NCBI GenBank assembly: GCA_022820825.1
Contig: JAJEEU010000101.1
Coordinates: 102,682 to 149,284 of the forward strand
Length of the DNA: 46,603 nt
DNA from: Vicinamibacteria bacterium
GTDB taxonomy: Bacteria > Acidobacteriota > Vicinamibacteria > Vicinamibacterales > UBA8438
Direction: 5' to 3'
Shown here: one piece after another, positions 7,520 through 15,435 of the stretch
Numbering within the stretch: the stretch's first letter is position 1
Layout of the letters: each line of letters opens with the position of its first letter
Notes under the pieces: generated by a model
What the model was told of the DNA's origin: nothing
Seen by the model: only the letters and a program-made list of their open reading frames with translations
Database searches by the model: none
Position numbers and translations under genes: made by a program

Positions 7520-8755
7520 ATGCTGACACGACCGGACATTCGAGACAACACCGGCTTGACCGGGCGGGCGCGCCGGGTGCAGGCGTACGGTTTCCTCCTC
7601 GCCGGCTGTCTGCTGGCGGGCTGCACGGCCCAGGCGCCCGAACCGGCCGCAGAGGTCGACCTCGACGCGCCGCCGCCGGCAGGCGTGCCGGTGTTCCAGC
7701 TCGACCCATCCTGGCCGGCCCCGCCGGCCGACGCCGACGCCCGCTGGCCCCATCTGGATCGCAACGCCACGTCGGTCGCCGTGGACCCGCGCGACCACGT
7801 GTGGATGATGCAGGTGCCGACCCCCGAAGACTTCGAGGCGGAGATGGCCGGCGGACCCGCGGTGCCGCGGGTGTTCGAGTTCGATCCGGCCGGCAACGTC
7901 ATCCGCAGTTGGGGCGGCCCGGAAACCAGCGACGTCTGGATGCTGCCCCCGGATCCGGACCTGCCGTATCCGTCCGGCACCCCCGCCGAACATGGCATGT
8001 ACGTCGACCACGAGAACAACATCTGGGTCACCGGCAACGGCCACGTCGCGCTGAAGTTCTCGCCGGACGGCGAGCTGCTGCTGCAGGTGGGCGAGCCGGG
8101 CCGCACGAACGGCAGCAGCGACACGGCGCTGCTGGGCAACTCGTGCGAGCTGACAGTCGACGCGGCGACCAACGAGCTGTACGTCGCCGACGGCTACAAC
8201 AACCGCCGTGTCATCGTGTTCGACAACGAAACCGGCGAGTACCGCCGGCACTGGGGCGCCTACGGCAACCCGCCGGTCGACTTCGTGTTGACGGAGGCCG
8301 GCCTGTACTCGGACGACTCGCAGCTCTACATGCCGGGCGAGCCGCCCCAGGACCAGTTCCTGGCCGTGCACTGCGTGCGGGTCGCCAACGACGGCACGGT
8401 GTACGCCTGCGACCGCCAGCGCAACCGGGTGCAGGTGTTCGAGCGCGACGGCACGTTCATCACCGAGTTCCCCGTCGCCCCGGACACGCCGGCCGAGCTC
8501 GGGTTTCCGCAGGGGGTGGGCGCCGTCAGGTTCGGGTCCGCGTCAACCATCGGCTTCTCGGTCGACCCGGCGCAGCACTACATGTACGTCGGCGACAACA
8601 TGAACGCCGCGATCTGGATCTACCGGCGCAGCGACCTGGAGCTGATCGGGTCGATCGCCACCAACCCGTCGGCGAACCACTACCTCACGGTCGACTCGGC
8701 CGGCAACATCTACAACAGCGGGCTGCAGAAGTTCACGTTCCTCGGCGTTCAGTAG
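7520..8755 (+). CDS. NHL-repeat beta-propeller lipoprotein
   Basis: 411-aa exported propeller protein. The N-terminus has a hydrophobic stretch with lipobox LLAGC (two overlapping, the second followed by TAQAPEP), then a Pro/Ala linker. Repeated blade motifs typical of NHL repeats follow: VFEFDPAGNVIRSWG, DHENNIWVTGNGHVALKFSPDGELLLQVG, TNELYVADGYNNRRVIVFD, DGTVYACDRQRNRVQVFERDGTFITEF and DSAGNIYNSGLQKF. NHL propellers bind ligands or have peptidyl-amidating or lyase-like activities; none can be assigned here. I prefer the ATG at 7520 because CGAGAG precedes it; an in-frame ATG at 7505 adds five residues. The 3' end overlaps the convergent PQQ-like gene by 7 bp. Confidence 0.85.
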   Translation: MLTRPDIRDNTGLTGRARRVQAYGFLLAGCLLAGCTAQAPEPAAEVDLDAPPPAGVPVFQLDPSWPAPPADADARWPHLDRNATSVAVDPRDHVWMMQVPTPEDFEAEMAGGPAVPRVFEFDPAGNVIRSWGGPETSDVWMLPPDPDLPYPSGTPAEHGMYVDHENNIWVTGNGHVALKFSPDGELLLQVGEPGRTNGSSDTALLGNSCELTVDAATNELYVADGYNNRRVIVFDNETGEYRRHWGAYGNPPVDFVLTEAGLYSDDSQLYMPGEPPQDQFLAVHCVRVANDGTVYACDRQRNRVQVFERDGTFITEFPVAPDTPAELGFPQGVGAVRFGSASTIGFSVDPAQHYMYVGDNMNAAIWIYRRSDLELIGSIATNPSANHYLTVDSAGNIYNSGLQKFTFLGVQ

Positions 8756-10119
8756 TCTTCCGCGGCCAGCGACGCCCGCACGATTTCCTGGGCGTTGCGC
8801 GTGACGATGTGGCGGTTGGCGTACGCCGGGTGCGCCCAGTTCACGATGCGGTCGTGCCGCTTGCGCGGTCCGAATCCGGCGCTGGTCGTGGCGTCGATCA
8901 GCTTCGTTCTGTCGAGCTCCACGTAGCCGGTCGGCGTGAACTGCGCGATCATGAGATCGCCGTCGTCGTTGTTGACGAAGTAGCGCTCGCCGTGCCGCAC
9001 GATGAACGCCCCGCCCCAGCGCGCCTGCGGGGTCATATCGCCACTCATCCACAGGCGCTCGCCGGTGCGCGCGTCGAGGCCGCGCAGCTCGCCGTAGCTG
9101 CCGACGCCGTACAGGTAGTCGTCGATGATCACGGGCGGCGTAATCACCGTGTGCAGGCCGTCGGTCTCGTTCGGCATCTCGCTGCGGCTCGTGCCCTTCC
9201 ACATCAACGTGGCGTCGGGGCGGTCGCTGCTGAGCTGCATCATCAGCGAGCCGTTGTAGAACTGGCTGACCAGCAGGTAGTTCTCGGACTTGAGCGGGGT
9301 GATGACGTTCATGCTCGCCCCGGTCTCCCACGGCTCTTCCCAGTAGACCTCGCCCGTTTCCGGATCGAGCGACGCAAGCCCCGACGTATGCCAGATGATC
9401 AACTGGCGCACGCCGCCGGCCTCGTAGATGATCGGCGGGCTCGAGCTGCCGCCGGTCACTTCGAGCGCGCGCCACAGCTCGGCGCCGGTGTACTTGTCGA
9501 ACGCCACGACGAGGGCGTCCGGCTCGCCGCCCACTATGGTGATCAGCTTGTCGCCGTCGACCAGCGGCGGCGCCGGCGTGCCCCACGGCGGCAAACTGCC
9601 GTCGTACTCCGCCTGGAAGTTGCGGTGCCAGACCACGGCGCCCGTATCGACGTTCAGACACCAGAGGAGCCCGGTCGCACCCAGCATGTAGACGCGGTCC
9701 TCGTCCACGGTGGGCGTCGCCATCGGTCCGGCGGCATAGGAAGCGAGCAGCGCGCGGTAGGTGGCGCCCCACTCGTAGGTCCACAGCACCTCGCCCGTCC
9801 GCTCGTCGAGCGCCAGCGCCCGCTCGGTGCCGTCAATCGTCCGCGACTCGGGATCCTCCAGCCAGTCGGTGACGAACACTCTGCCGCCGGCGACCGCCGG
9901 ACCCGAGAAACCGCTCCGGATCGGCGTGCGCCACGTGTACTTGAGACCCGACTCCGGAAAGCCCTCGACGATGCCCGTTTCGTGCCACACGCCCAGCCGC
10001 TCGCGGCCGCGCCACTGGGTCCAGTCCTCCGCGGCGACCGTCGCCGCCGCACAGACGCCCGCCGCGGCCAGCGCGACGAACCGCCGCGCGCCGGCCGACC
10101 TCCGACTACCGATCTGCAT
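8749..10119 (-). CDS. PQQ-like beta-propeller repeat protein, exported
   Basis: 456-aa protein with an N-terminal signal peptide (RRFVALAAAGVCAAATVAAEDW) followed by repeated blades ending in the W-docking pattern: ALDERTGEVLWTYEW, LNVDTGAVVWHR, FDKYTGAELWRALE, LDPETGEVYWEEPW and LDARTGERLWMSGD. This is the PQQ-enzyme-repeat/BamB-like fold. It lacks the paired cysteines and catalytic Asp of the true dehydrogenases, so it may be a structural or ligand-binding propeller rather than a quinoprotein enzyme. It is 23 bp downstream of the alpha/beta hydrolase-domain gene on the same strand, in a probable three-gene operon with it and the secreted unknown protein at 12282-13280. Confidence 0.85.
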   Translation of the reverse strand: MQIGSRRSAGARRFVALAAAGVCAAATVAAEDWTQWRGRERLGVWHETGIVEGFPESGLKYTWRTPIRSGFSGPAVAGGRVFVTDWLEDPESRTIDGTERALALDERTGEVLWTYEWGATYRALLASYAAGPMATPTVDEDRVYMLGATGLLWCLNVDTGAVVWHRNFQAEYDGSLPPWGTPAPPLVDGDKLITIVGGEPDALVVAFDKYTGAELWRALEVTGGSSSPPIIYEAGGVRQLIIWHTSGLASLDPETGEVYWEEPWETGASMNVITPLKSENYLLVSQFYNGSLMMQLSSDRPDATLMWKGTSRSEMPNETDGLHTVITPPVIIDDYLYGVGSYGELRGLDARTGERLWMSGDMTPQARWGGAFIVRHGERYFVNNDDGDLMIAQFTPTGYVELDRTKLIDATTSAGFGPRKRHDRIVNWAHPAYANRHIVTRNAQEIVRASLAAEDY

Positions 10120-10142
10120 CTATTGGTCCCCCGTTACTCGAT

Positions 10143-12254
10143 TCAACGCAGAATGGCGCTGTCCTCGGCTATCCGGATGATTGCGTCGGCGTCCTCCTGC
10201 AGCAGGATCCGCCGCGCCACCGAATCCTCCGCCGCCCGCCGTACGGCGTCGACGAAGCCCGCGTGGTCGCCGTAGCGCTCCTCCAGCGACAGGCGCGGGT
10301 CGCCGCTCGCCAACCGCTCGTCCCGCGTGCGGGCGAACGGGAAGAACGAGCCGGTCAGGGCGCACAGGTCGCGCCCGCGCGGGCCGGCCGGGTACAGGTT
10401 CCAGCCGGTGTTGGTGCCCACCGGCGCCGCGATGTCCACCGTGCGGATGCCCGCGATGTCGTGGCCGTCGCGGTCCGTGGTCGGCACGAGCACCTGGTAG
10501 GCGCCGCCGCGGTTCGGCGGCAGCACGGTCTGGCGCCCGCCGTGCGAGGCGAACGTGGGACCGAAGCCGAGCGCGTCGAGGCCGTTCACGGTGGTCGGGA
10601 ACCGCACCCCCGGGATGGCGGGGAACGTCCGCGCCACCTCGTCCACCGTCGCCAGCGTGCCCCGCCGCACGTCCGGATAGTTGCTCTCGGGCGGCTCGAT
10701 CCCCTTGTCGGCCCACTCGTCGAGCGCCACCAGCAGCGCGCGCATGAGCGGCGCGGCGCTGCGGTACGAGTTCGTGACGTACTCGCAAGCCCCGCGGTCG
10801 GTCGGCACGAAACCCACGCCGGTGCCGCCGCCGTGGGGATGGCTGGCCAGCAGGTAGAACCGCACGTTGTCCGGTATCGGCACCGCGTTGCCGTGGCCGT
10901 CGTGGACGTTCAGCGACGCCTTCATCTGCCAGAACTCGTTGCTCGTGTCGACGTGGATCACCAGCGGGTCGGTTGCCGGGCGCTTCAGGATGCCGTCCCG
11001 GATGTTCGTCACCGGATCGGTCGTCACGGCGTAGGTCAGCGGCGGGTACGAGGTCGACGTGAAATCGGCCGTGCGGTCCTGGCGCGAGTAGATGTTCGGA
11101 TCCGAGAACTCCACGTTGGCGAACAGCCGGTGCGAGCCGGGGATGTGGATGCGCACCGCGTCGAAGACCTGCCGGCCCGCCTCGTCCGCGTTGAAGCCCA
11201 GGTACAGGTAGTCGCGCATGTACATGCCGGTCGACGAGATGCCGAGCCCGTAGGCGCGCCGGATGCCGGCGGCCGCCGCGCCCGCCGCCAGCGGATTGGG
11301 GTTCCCGGCGTCATCCGCGGCCTGGTAGCGCAGGAACGACGCGAGGTCCCGCGTCACGGCGTAGCCCAGTCCCATCACCCACGGATCCCTGGCCGGATAG
11401 GTGAGGTCGTACACCTTGTTCGAGTCGAGACCGTCGAACACGCACAGGTCGGTCGTCGAGGGCTGCAGCGACGCGCGGCCGGTCGGGCACTTGCCGAACG
11501 CCCACCGGTCGGACGGAATCGTCCGGCGCGGACCGTCGATGGCGTCGCGCACCGTCAGCGTGGAGTGCGCCGTGTTCGTGTCGGCGGTCGCGTAACTGAC
11601 GAAGCGGTCGTTCCCCTTGAGGGGCGCCGTGTAACCGTCGAGGCCGTCCCCCTCCGGATCGGGCAGCGGCCGGCGCGTCGGGTCCGAGGGATACTCGATC
11701 CGGATGCGCGACACGATCGGGCTGCCGTCCGCCTGCACGGCGACGGGGAGGTTCGCTCCCAGGCGGTTGCGGCTGTCCGTCGTGATGACGTCGCCCGCCC
11801 AGCCGGCGTCCACGAAGCTGTAGCCGAGCCGGAAGATGAGCCCGTCGGCGGCATCCGGATCCGCGCCGGGCGGCAGCGGCGGGAACGTCTGGAAGCCGAG
11901 CTCGATGGGGTTGCCGCGGTTGTTGATGCCGTACAGCAGCTTGCGGTTGCCGCGCGCCGGGTCGACCGGCTTGATGATGAAGAACGGCGCGCTGAACTCC
12001 ACGAGCCCGCGGTCGTTGCGCGGCGCCCGGTCGAGATTGACGATCACGGCGTTGCGCGGATCATCCGGGTCGACCTCCATGTGCGCCGTGCCGTCGAGCC
12101 GCTCGAACGGTCCGGCGTCGCCGAACGCCTTGCCCCCCGCGTAGGGAGTGGTACGCTCCACTTCGATCCGCACTACGCGGGCGTCGGCCGGCTGCGCCCC
12201 GAGGGCGCACAGCAGGCCGGCCGCGAGCGCGGCGGCGCCGATTCGCTTCGCCAT
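10143..12254 (-). CDS. Large exported alpha/beta hydrolase-domain protein
   Basis: 703-aa secreted protein. The signal peptide MAKRIGAAALAAGLLCALGAQPADA is followed directly by RVVRIEVERTTPYAGGKAFGDAGPFERLDGTAHMEVDP, the opening of the large alpha/beta-hydrolase domain family often named Abhydrolase_10 (recognised by resemblance). GLGISSTGMYMRDYLYLGF (about residues 340-360) probably carries the nucleophile elbow (GISSTG). ANVEFSDPNIYSRQD and VIHVDTSNEFWQMKASL follow, and the C-terminus has LTGSFFPFARTRDER. The start at 12254 gives a clean signal peptide; an upstream in-frame start at 12272 adds six residues. An esterase or lactonase role is likely but the substrate is unknown. It is in an operon between the secreted unknown protein (27 bp upstream) and the PQQ-like propeller. 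Confidence 0.85.
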   Translation of the reverse strand: MAKRIGAAALAAGLLCALGAQPADARVVRIEVERTTPYAGGKAFGDAGPFERLDGTAHMEVDPDDPRNAVIVNLDRAPRNDRGLVEFSAPFFIIKPVDPARGNRKLLYGINNRGNPIELGFQTFPPLPPGADPDAADGLIFRLGYSFVDAGWAGDVITTDSRNRLGANLPVAVQADGSPIVSRIRIEYPSDPTRRPLPDPEGDGLDGYTAPLKGNDRFVSYATADTNTAHSTLTVRDAIDGPRRTIPSDRWAFGKCPTGRASLQPSTTDLCVFDGLDSNKVYDLTYPARDPWVMGLGYAVTRDLASFLRYQAADDAGNPNPLAAGAAAAGIRRAYGLGISSTGMYMRDYLYLGFNADEAGRQVFDAVRIHIPGSHRLFANVEFSDPNIYSRQDRTADFTSTSYPPLTYAVTTDPVTNIRDGILKRPATDPLVIHVDTSNEFWQMKASLNVHDGHGNAVPIPDNVRFYLLASHPHGGGTGVGFVPTDRGACEYVTNSYRSAAPLMRALLVALDEWADKGIEPPESNYPDVRRGTLATVDEVARTFPAIPGVRFPTTVNGLDALGFGPTFASHGGRQTVLPPNRGGAYQVLVPTTDRDGHDIAGIRTVDIAAPVGTNTGWNLYPAGPRGRDLCALTGSFFPFARTRDERLASGDPRLSLEERYGDHAGFVDAVRRAAEDSVARRILLQEDADAIIRIAEDSAILR

Positions 12255-12281
12255 TTCGATCCTCCCTGGCATGCTGCCGGC

Positions 12282-13280
12282 CTACTGCTCGGATTCGCGG
12301 GCGCCGGACAGGATGTTGTACAGCCCGTAGTTGCCCTCGTGGCAGGCGTACTCGTACAGCACGTCGCCGCGCTTCATCTGCAGCAGCGCCGTGAACGGAC
12401 GCGTGAACGTCGTCAGGTCGGTGACGGTGTACTCGTAGTGCAGCGTGTCGTCCGCGACGCGGCGGAGGCGCTCGGTGAGCTGGAGCGTAGCGCCGCTGCC
12501 GACCGCCCGCTCGATCGTCGGGTTGTAGCTCGCCAGCTTGTCGCTGAAGTTGGTCGTCTCGATCACGAGCGTATCGCCCTCCCAGCGGCCCCGCGAGTTG
12601 CCCGCCCACTGCGGTATGTCCGCCGCCAGGTGCTCCCGCCCGTCGAGCGGCACGACGCGCACCTCGTGCACCATTTCGGTGAGGATCGCGACGTGCTCCG
12701 CGGTCTGGAAGATCTGGATGTTCTGGTTGTAGCCCGCGGGCATGATCGGCGGCCCGGAGTTGAAACCAACCAGGCAGCGCTCGCCGAGTCCGCGGTCCTC
12801 GTAACTGTCGGCGCCGATGCCGGCGGCGCGCACGCGCACCGGCCGGGTGCCCGGCAGATCCTCGTCGAGCGACAGCACCTGCGACTCGACGCCCGGCCGC
12901 AGCGCCGGCAGGCGGCCGTCCGGCGGATCGATGATCAGCGACGTGCGCTGGTCGTCCGTCAGCCGCGCCCCCTGGTCGATCCAGAAGTTGTTGTAGGCGC
13001 TCACCTCGCCGCCGACCGGCAGGCTGTCCTCCGGCCGGATCGCGGCGGCGGCCTGCGCCTCGAACACCGCCGCCTCCTCGGCGGTCAGCGTCGCCCTGTC
13101 GGCCAGCATCTCGGGGCGTTCCAGCGGCGTGACCGTGCGGAAGTCCCAGACGCCCTGCAGGTCGGGCTTGCCGTCCGCCAGGCGCGGCGGTTCGTACGGT
13201 GTCTGGCCGGCCGCCGGGAGCGAGCTCCCCGCGATCAGCGCGAGCAAGGCGAGCACGGTGGCGATTCGGCGCATGCGCAT
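12282..13280 (-). CDS. Secreted protein of unknown function (paralogue of 3705-4664)
   Basis: 332-aa exported protein, with signal peptide MRMRRIATVLALLALIAGSS ending near PAAGQ. The ribosome site AGGAGG lies 5 nt before the ATG at 13280, which fixes the start. It shares with the copy at 3705-4664 the blocks GKPDLQGVWD, TSLIIDPPDGRLP, ERCL, VVPLDGREH, GDTLVIETTNFSDK, TLHYEYTVTD and YEYACHEGNY. The two are clearly homologous but diverged, and I know no function for the family. It is the first gene of a probable minus-strand operon with the alpha/beta hydrolase-domain and PQQ-like propeller genes. Confidence 0.8.
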   Translation of the reverse strand: MRMRRIATVLALLALIAGSSLPAAGQTPYEPPRLADGKPDLQGVWDFRTVTPLERPEMLADRATLTAEEAAVFEAQAAAAIRPEDSLPVGGEVSAYNNFWIDQGARLTDDQRTSLIIDPPDGRLPALRPGVESQVLSLDEDLPGTRPVRVRAAGIGADSYEDRGLGERCLVGFNSGPPIMPAGYNQNIQIFQTAEHVAILTEMVHEVRVVPLDGREHLAADIPQWAGNSRGRWEGDTLVIETTNFSDKLASYNPTIERAVGSGATLQLTERLRRVADDTLHYEYTVTDLTTFTRPFTALLQMKRGDVLYEYACHEGNYGLYNILSGARESEQ

Positions 13281-13302
13281 CTCATCCTCCTGACAGTTCC
13301 GT

Positions 13303-13315
13303 GGCACGGCGTGCC
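13303..13315. promoter_or_regulatory. Palindrome in the divergent promoter region
   Basis: GGCACG-G-CGTGCC is a perfect 13-bp inverted repeat, 23 bp upstream of the minus-strand secreted-protein gene and about 95 bp upstream of the SRPBCC gene. It could be an operator, but GC-rich palindromes of this size arise easily in this genome. Confidence 0.25.
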
Positions 13316-13408
13316 GACCACGATTGTACGATCACCGGCAGGGAGCCGGGCGGATCGATGCCCGGCGGCGTCCCGCGCCGCGCATGATATCGTCCGGAGG
13401 ACTCGTCC

Positions 13409-13921
13409 ATGCAGACAGTCAGCGCAGAGCTTCCGCTCGACCTCGACCGCGCCGCGGCCTGGGAGCGCATGCGCGACCTGTCCGTCGCGAACAACTACGT
13501 TCCCGGCCTGAGCACCATCACGTTCGTCGGCCCGCGGCGCGAGGGCGTCGGCACGCACCGCCGCGTGCGCATGTACGGACTCATGACGCTGGACGAAACG
13601 GTCATTGAATGGCGCGAGGGCGCCGGGCTGACGCTGCAACTGAGCCGCGGCGGCAAGCGTCCGATGCCGGTGCTGCGCGAGCAGTTCTTCGACTACGCCC
13701 TGGAGGAGCGCGACGGCGGCATGTGGCTGGTCAACACGATGCGCTACGAGACCGGCCTCGGGGCGCTGGGCGCCCTCATCGACCGCCTGGTGCTGCGGCG
13801 GGTCATGGCCCGGCAGCTCGACCACATCACGCTGGCGCAGAAGCTCTACTACGAATCCGGCCGGCGCGCGACGCCCGAGATGCTCAAGGCAGCCGAGTCC
13901 CGGCTCGCGGCAGGCGAGTAA
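13409..13921 (+). CDS. SRPBCC-fold protein
   Basis: 170-aa soluble protein of the SRPBCC (START/polyketide-cyclase-like) superfamily. It opens with the strand MQTVSAELPLDLDRAAAWERMRDL, continues with NYVPGLSTITFVGPRREGVGTHRRVRM and the typical LDETVIEWREGAGLTLQL, and has a long C-terminal helix, IDRLVLRRVMARQLDHITLAQKLYYE spanning the last third. The fold has a hydrophobic cavity for lipids or cyclic compounds. No catalytic role can be assigned. GGAGG (13396-13400) lies 8 nt before the ATG. It is followed 51 bp later by the convergent vapC gene. Confidence 0.82.
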   Translation: MQTVSAELPLDLDRAAAWERMRDLSVANNYVPGLSTITFVGPRREGVGTHRRVRMYGLMTLDETVIEWREGAGLTLQLSRGGKRPMPVLREQFFDYALEERDGGMWLVNTMRYETGLGALGALIDRLVLRRVMARQLDHITLAQKLYYESGRRATPEMLKAAESRLAAGE

Positions 13922-13938
13922 CGCAACGCCGTTTGCGG

Positions 13939-13950
13939 CAACTGCAGTTG
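13939..13950. terminator. Hairpin between convergent SRPBCC and vapC genes
   Basis: CAACTGCAGTTG is a perfect 12-bp palindrome centred in the 51-bp convergent gap, and with a one-base bulge the stem extends by two GC pairs. No T run follows on either strand, so it is at best a weak bidirectional terminator. Confidence 0.25.
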
Positions 13951-13972
13951 GCCGGCGGGAACCAAAGCGGCA

Positions 13973-14386
13973 TCACGCGTGCTCCGGCAGAACCATCGCC
14001 CCAGCAGCCAGCGCGGCGCCGGCCAGCTTGCGGTCAAGGGTAGCCAGCGGCCGGGCTTCGCGCAGCGCCAACTCCAGGTACATGGAGTCATAAACCGACA
14101 AGAAGTGCGCGCGCGCCAAGTGCATTACAGCGTCGCTGCCAGGCGCATGATCCAGCCGCATGCCGAGGGCGTCCAGTGCGGCCAGCGCAACCTCGGTGCC
14201 TCCCCGCGTGATGCGGCCGCGGCGCTCGGCCACAATCAGGGCGTTTCGCACCTCCGCCCACCAGACGGCCGGAACCACGCCGCCCGCTTCCCGTGCAACG
14301 TCCAGGACGGATTCGACCCCGACCGACGTTTCGTCAGCCATGACCCACGCGACGGCGACGGAACAATCGAATACGGGCGCCCTCAC
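13973..14386 (-). CDS. vapC: PIN-domain toxin, VapC family
   Basis: 137-aa PIN-domain ribonuclease. The acidic residues of the metal site are in place: D7 (VFDCSVAVAW), the Glu of WWAEVRNAL near residue 44, the Asp of SVYDSMYLELAL near residue 98, and the Asp of ATLDRKLA near residue 116. VapC toxins cut tRNA or rRNA. It starts with GTG at 14386, overlapping the antitoxin's TGA by 4 bp (GTGA), so the pair is translationally coupled. The antitoxin gene is upstream, as usual for vapBC. Confidence 0.93.
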   Translation of the reverse strand: MRAPVFDCSVAVAWVMADETSVGVESVLDVAREAGGVVPAVWWAEVRNALIVAERRGRITRGGTEVALAALDALGMRLDHAPGSDAVMHLARAHFLSVYDSMYLELALREARPLATLDRKLAGAALAAGAMVLPEHA

Positions 14387-14643
14387 GGACGGCCCTCGTT
14401 CCGCATCTCCAGGATTTCTTCTACCGTCGCACCGCCGAACCTGGCTCGCAGGGCGCGTAGCGCCTCACCTGCTTCCTGCGCCCGCTGCCTGTCGGCGGAG
14501 GTTCGCCGTTCGCTGGCGTCGACCGGAACGAGCCGCGCTACGGGATTGCCCCGTTTCGTGATGACGACAGTTTCCCCCCCGGCGACGTCTTCCAGCAGCG
14601 CCGAGAGATGCGTCTTCGCCTGGAACGCTCCTACTTCCCGCAA
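14383..14643 (-). CDS. Phd/YefM-family antitoxin
   Basis: 86-aa antitoxin. The N-terminal half is Phd/YefM-like (MREVGAFQAKTHLSALLEDV, then GGETVVITKRGNPVARLVPV), the DNA-binding and dimerisation part. The C-terminal half is a polar helix that would wrap around the toxin. The start is TTG at 14643, supported by AGGGGGTGATC just upstream, close to the full anti-16S sequence and 6 nt from the start, which compensates for the weak codon. It is expected to neutralise the VapC toxin encoded next and to repress its own promoter through the AACTAGTT sites at 14665-14684. Confidence 0.92.
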   Translation of the reverse strand: MREVGAFQAKTHLSALLEDVAGGETVVITKRGNPVARLVPVDASERRTSADRQRAQEAGEALRALRARFGGATVEEILEMRNEGRP

Positions 14644-14664
14644 AGATCACCCCCTGAACACTAC

Positions 14665-14704
14665 AACTAGTTAGAAAACTAGTTTACCTGGTTCAGGTTG
14701 TCAA
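14665..14704 (-). promoter_or_regulatory. Antitoxin-toxin promoter with two AACTAGTT operator sites
   Basis: On the minus strand a perfect -35 TTGACA (14704-14699) is 17 bp from TAGTTT (14681-14676). Two identical 8-bp palindromes AACTAGTT lie at 14665-14672 and 14677-14684, 12 bp apart centre to centre with AGAA between them. One overlaps the -10 and the other the expected transcription start. This is the arrangement expected for autorepression by the Phd-type antitoxin. Confidence 0.7.
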
Positions 14705-14798
14705 ACCGCGCGTTGCCAGAAACGTGGCTTGAACCTGTCCACTCTCAGGGGCGCACTCCAGACGGCCACAGGTTGCGTTGCGGGAGTCCTTCGGATAG

Positions 14799-14812
14799 GG
14801 TTACATGTAACC
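14799..14812 (+). promoter_or_regulatory. Operator candidate of the MazEF-like module
   Basis: GGTTACATGTAACC is a perfect 14-bp palindrome ending 12 bp before the antitoxin ATG and directly before its GAGG ribosome site. It is the natural site for autoregulation by the MazE-like antitoxin. The -35/-10 elements around it are weak (TTGCGG/TTACAT at best). Confidence 0.6.
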
Positions 14813-14824
14813 GAGGAATCGCCC

Positions 14825-15052
14825 ATGCCGCCACAGACATCAGCGAACGTCGGCGCCCGCGCCAAGGCGCGCGCGTACCGCGAGCGTATGCGTGCTCGCG
14901 GGTTCCGGCCGGTCCAGTTCTGGGTGCCCGATACGCGAACGGCCGACTTCCAATCCGAGGCACACCGGCAATCTCTCGCCATAGCCCTTAGTCCCCGCGA
15001 ACGCGACGACCAGGGCTTCATCGACGCAATCTCGGATCGCTCGTCGGCATGA
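14825..15052 (+). CDS. MazE-like antitoxin (DUF3018 type)
   Basis: 75-aa basic protein. RAKARAYRERMRARGFRPVQFWVPDTR followed by ADFQSEAHRQSLAIA and DDQGFIDAISD is the pattern of the DUF3018/MazE-like antitoxin family. The N-terminal part binds DNA and the acidic C-terminus faces the toxin. The ATG at 14825 has GAGG 8 nt upstream; the reading frame is open further upstream but lacks a ribosome site there. The stop overlaps the mazF start by 4 bp (ATGA). The module is divergent from the Phd/VapC module. Confidence 0.88.
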   Translation: MPPQTSANVGARAKARAYRERMRARGFRPVQFWVPDTRTADFQSEAHRQSLAIALSPRERDDQGFIDAISDRSSA

Positions 15053-15372
15053 AGCGCGGGGAGATCTGGACCGTCTCCGCCACCGGCTACTCCGGCAAGC
15101 CCCGCCCCGCGGTCATCGTGCAGGATGACCGTTTCGACGCCACCGCCTCCATCACCGTCTGCGTGTTCACGACCGATGCGACCGACGCGCCCCTGCTCAG
15201 GCTGCCAATCGAACCCGGGGCGGCCAACGGCCTCCGCCAGGCGTCGCGTCTGATGGTCGACAAGATCACCACGGTCAGCCGGAAGCAACTCGGGACGCGC
15301 CTGGGACGCCTGGAGGATGCGGACATGCGGCGCGTCGACCGGGCCATCCTCGTGTTTCTCGGTCTGGCGTGA
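15049..15372 (+). CDS. mazF: MazF/PemK-family toxin
   Basis: 107-aa endoribonuclease toxin of the MazF/PemK family. It begins with the signature MKRGEIWTVSATGYSGKPRPAVIVQDD, the arginine and proline of the RPAVIVQ strand being typical, and continues with a conserved second half (RQASRLMVDKITTVSRKQL) and RVDRAILVFLGL at the end. Such enzymes cut mRNA or rRNA at short sequences; the target here is unknown. It is complete and full length, and translationally coupled to the antitoxin upstream. Confidence 0.93.
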   Translation: MKRGEIWTVSATGYSGKPRPAVIVQDDRFDATASITVCVFTTDATDAPLLRLPIEPGAANGLRQASRLMVDKITTVSRKQLGTRLGRLEDADMRRVDRAILVFLGLA

Positions 15373-15435
15373 CACCCCAACGTTCGGCTGGTCGCGCGGG
15401 CATGGCATAAAATGGCCGCGGAGGTGCCCCGATAC

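Noticed and set aside
6556-10275. A 1239-aa plus-strand open frame
   Set aside because: It runs antisense through the PQQ dehydrogenase and across the NHL and PQQ-like genes. The translation is Arg/His/Gly/Val-rich with no domain, typical of stop-poor frames in high-GC DNA.
12061-12609. Alternative-frame minus-strand ORF joining the hydrolase and secreted unknown genes
   Set aside because: It spans the end of one gene and the start of the next in a different frame, and both genes are intact with their own starts.
10263-13511. A 1082-aa plus-strand open frame
   Set aside because: Antisense shadow of the alpha/beta hydrolase-domain and secreted unknown genes, both of which have signal peptides and conserved motifs.
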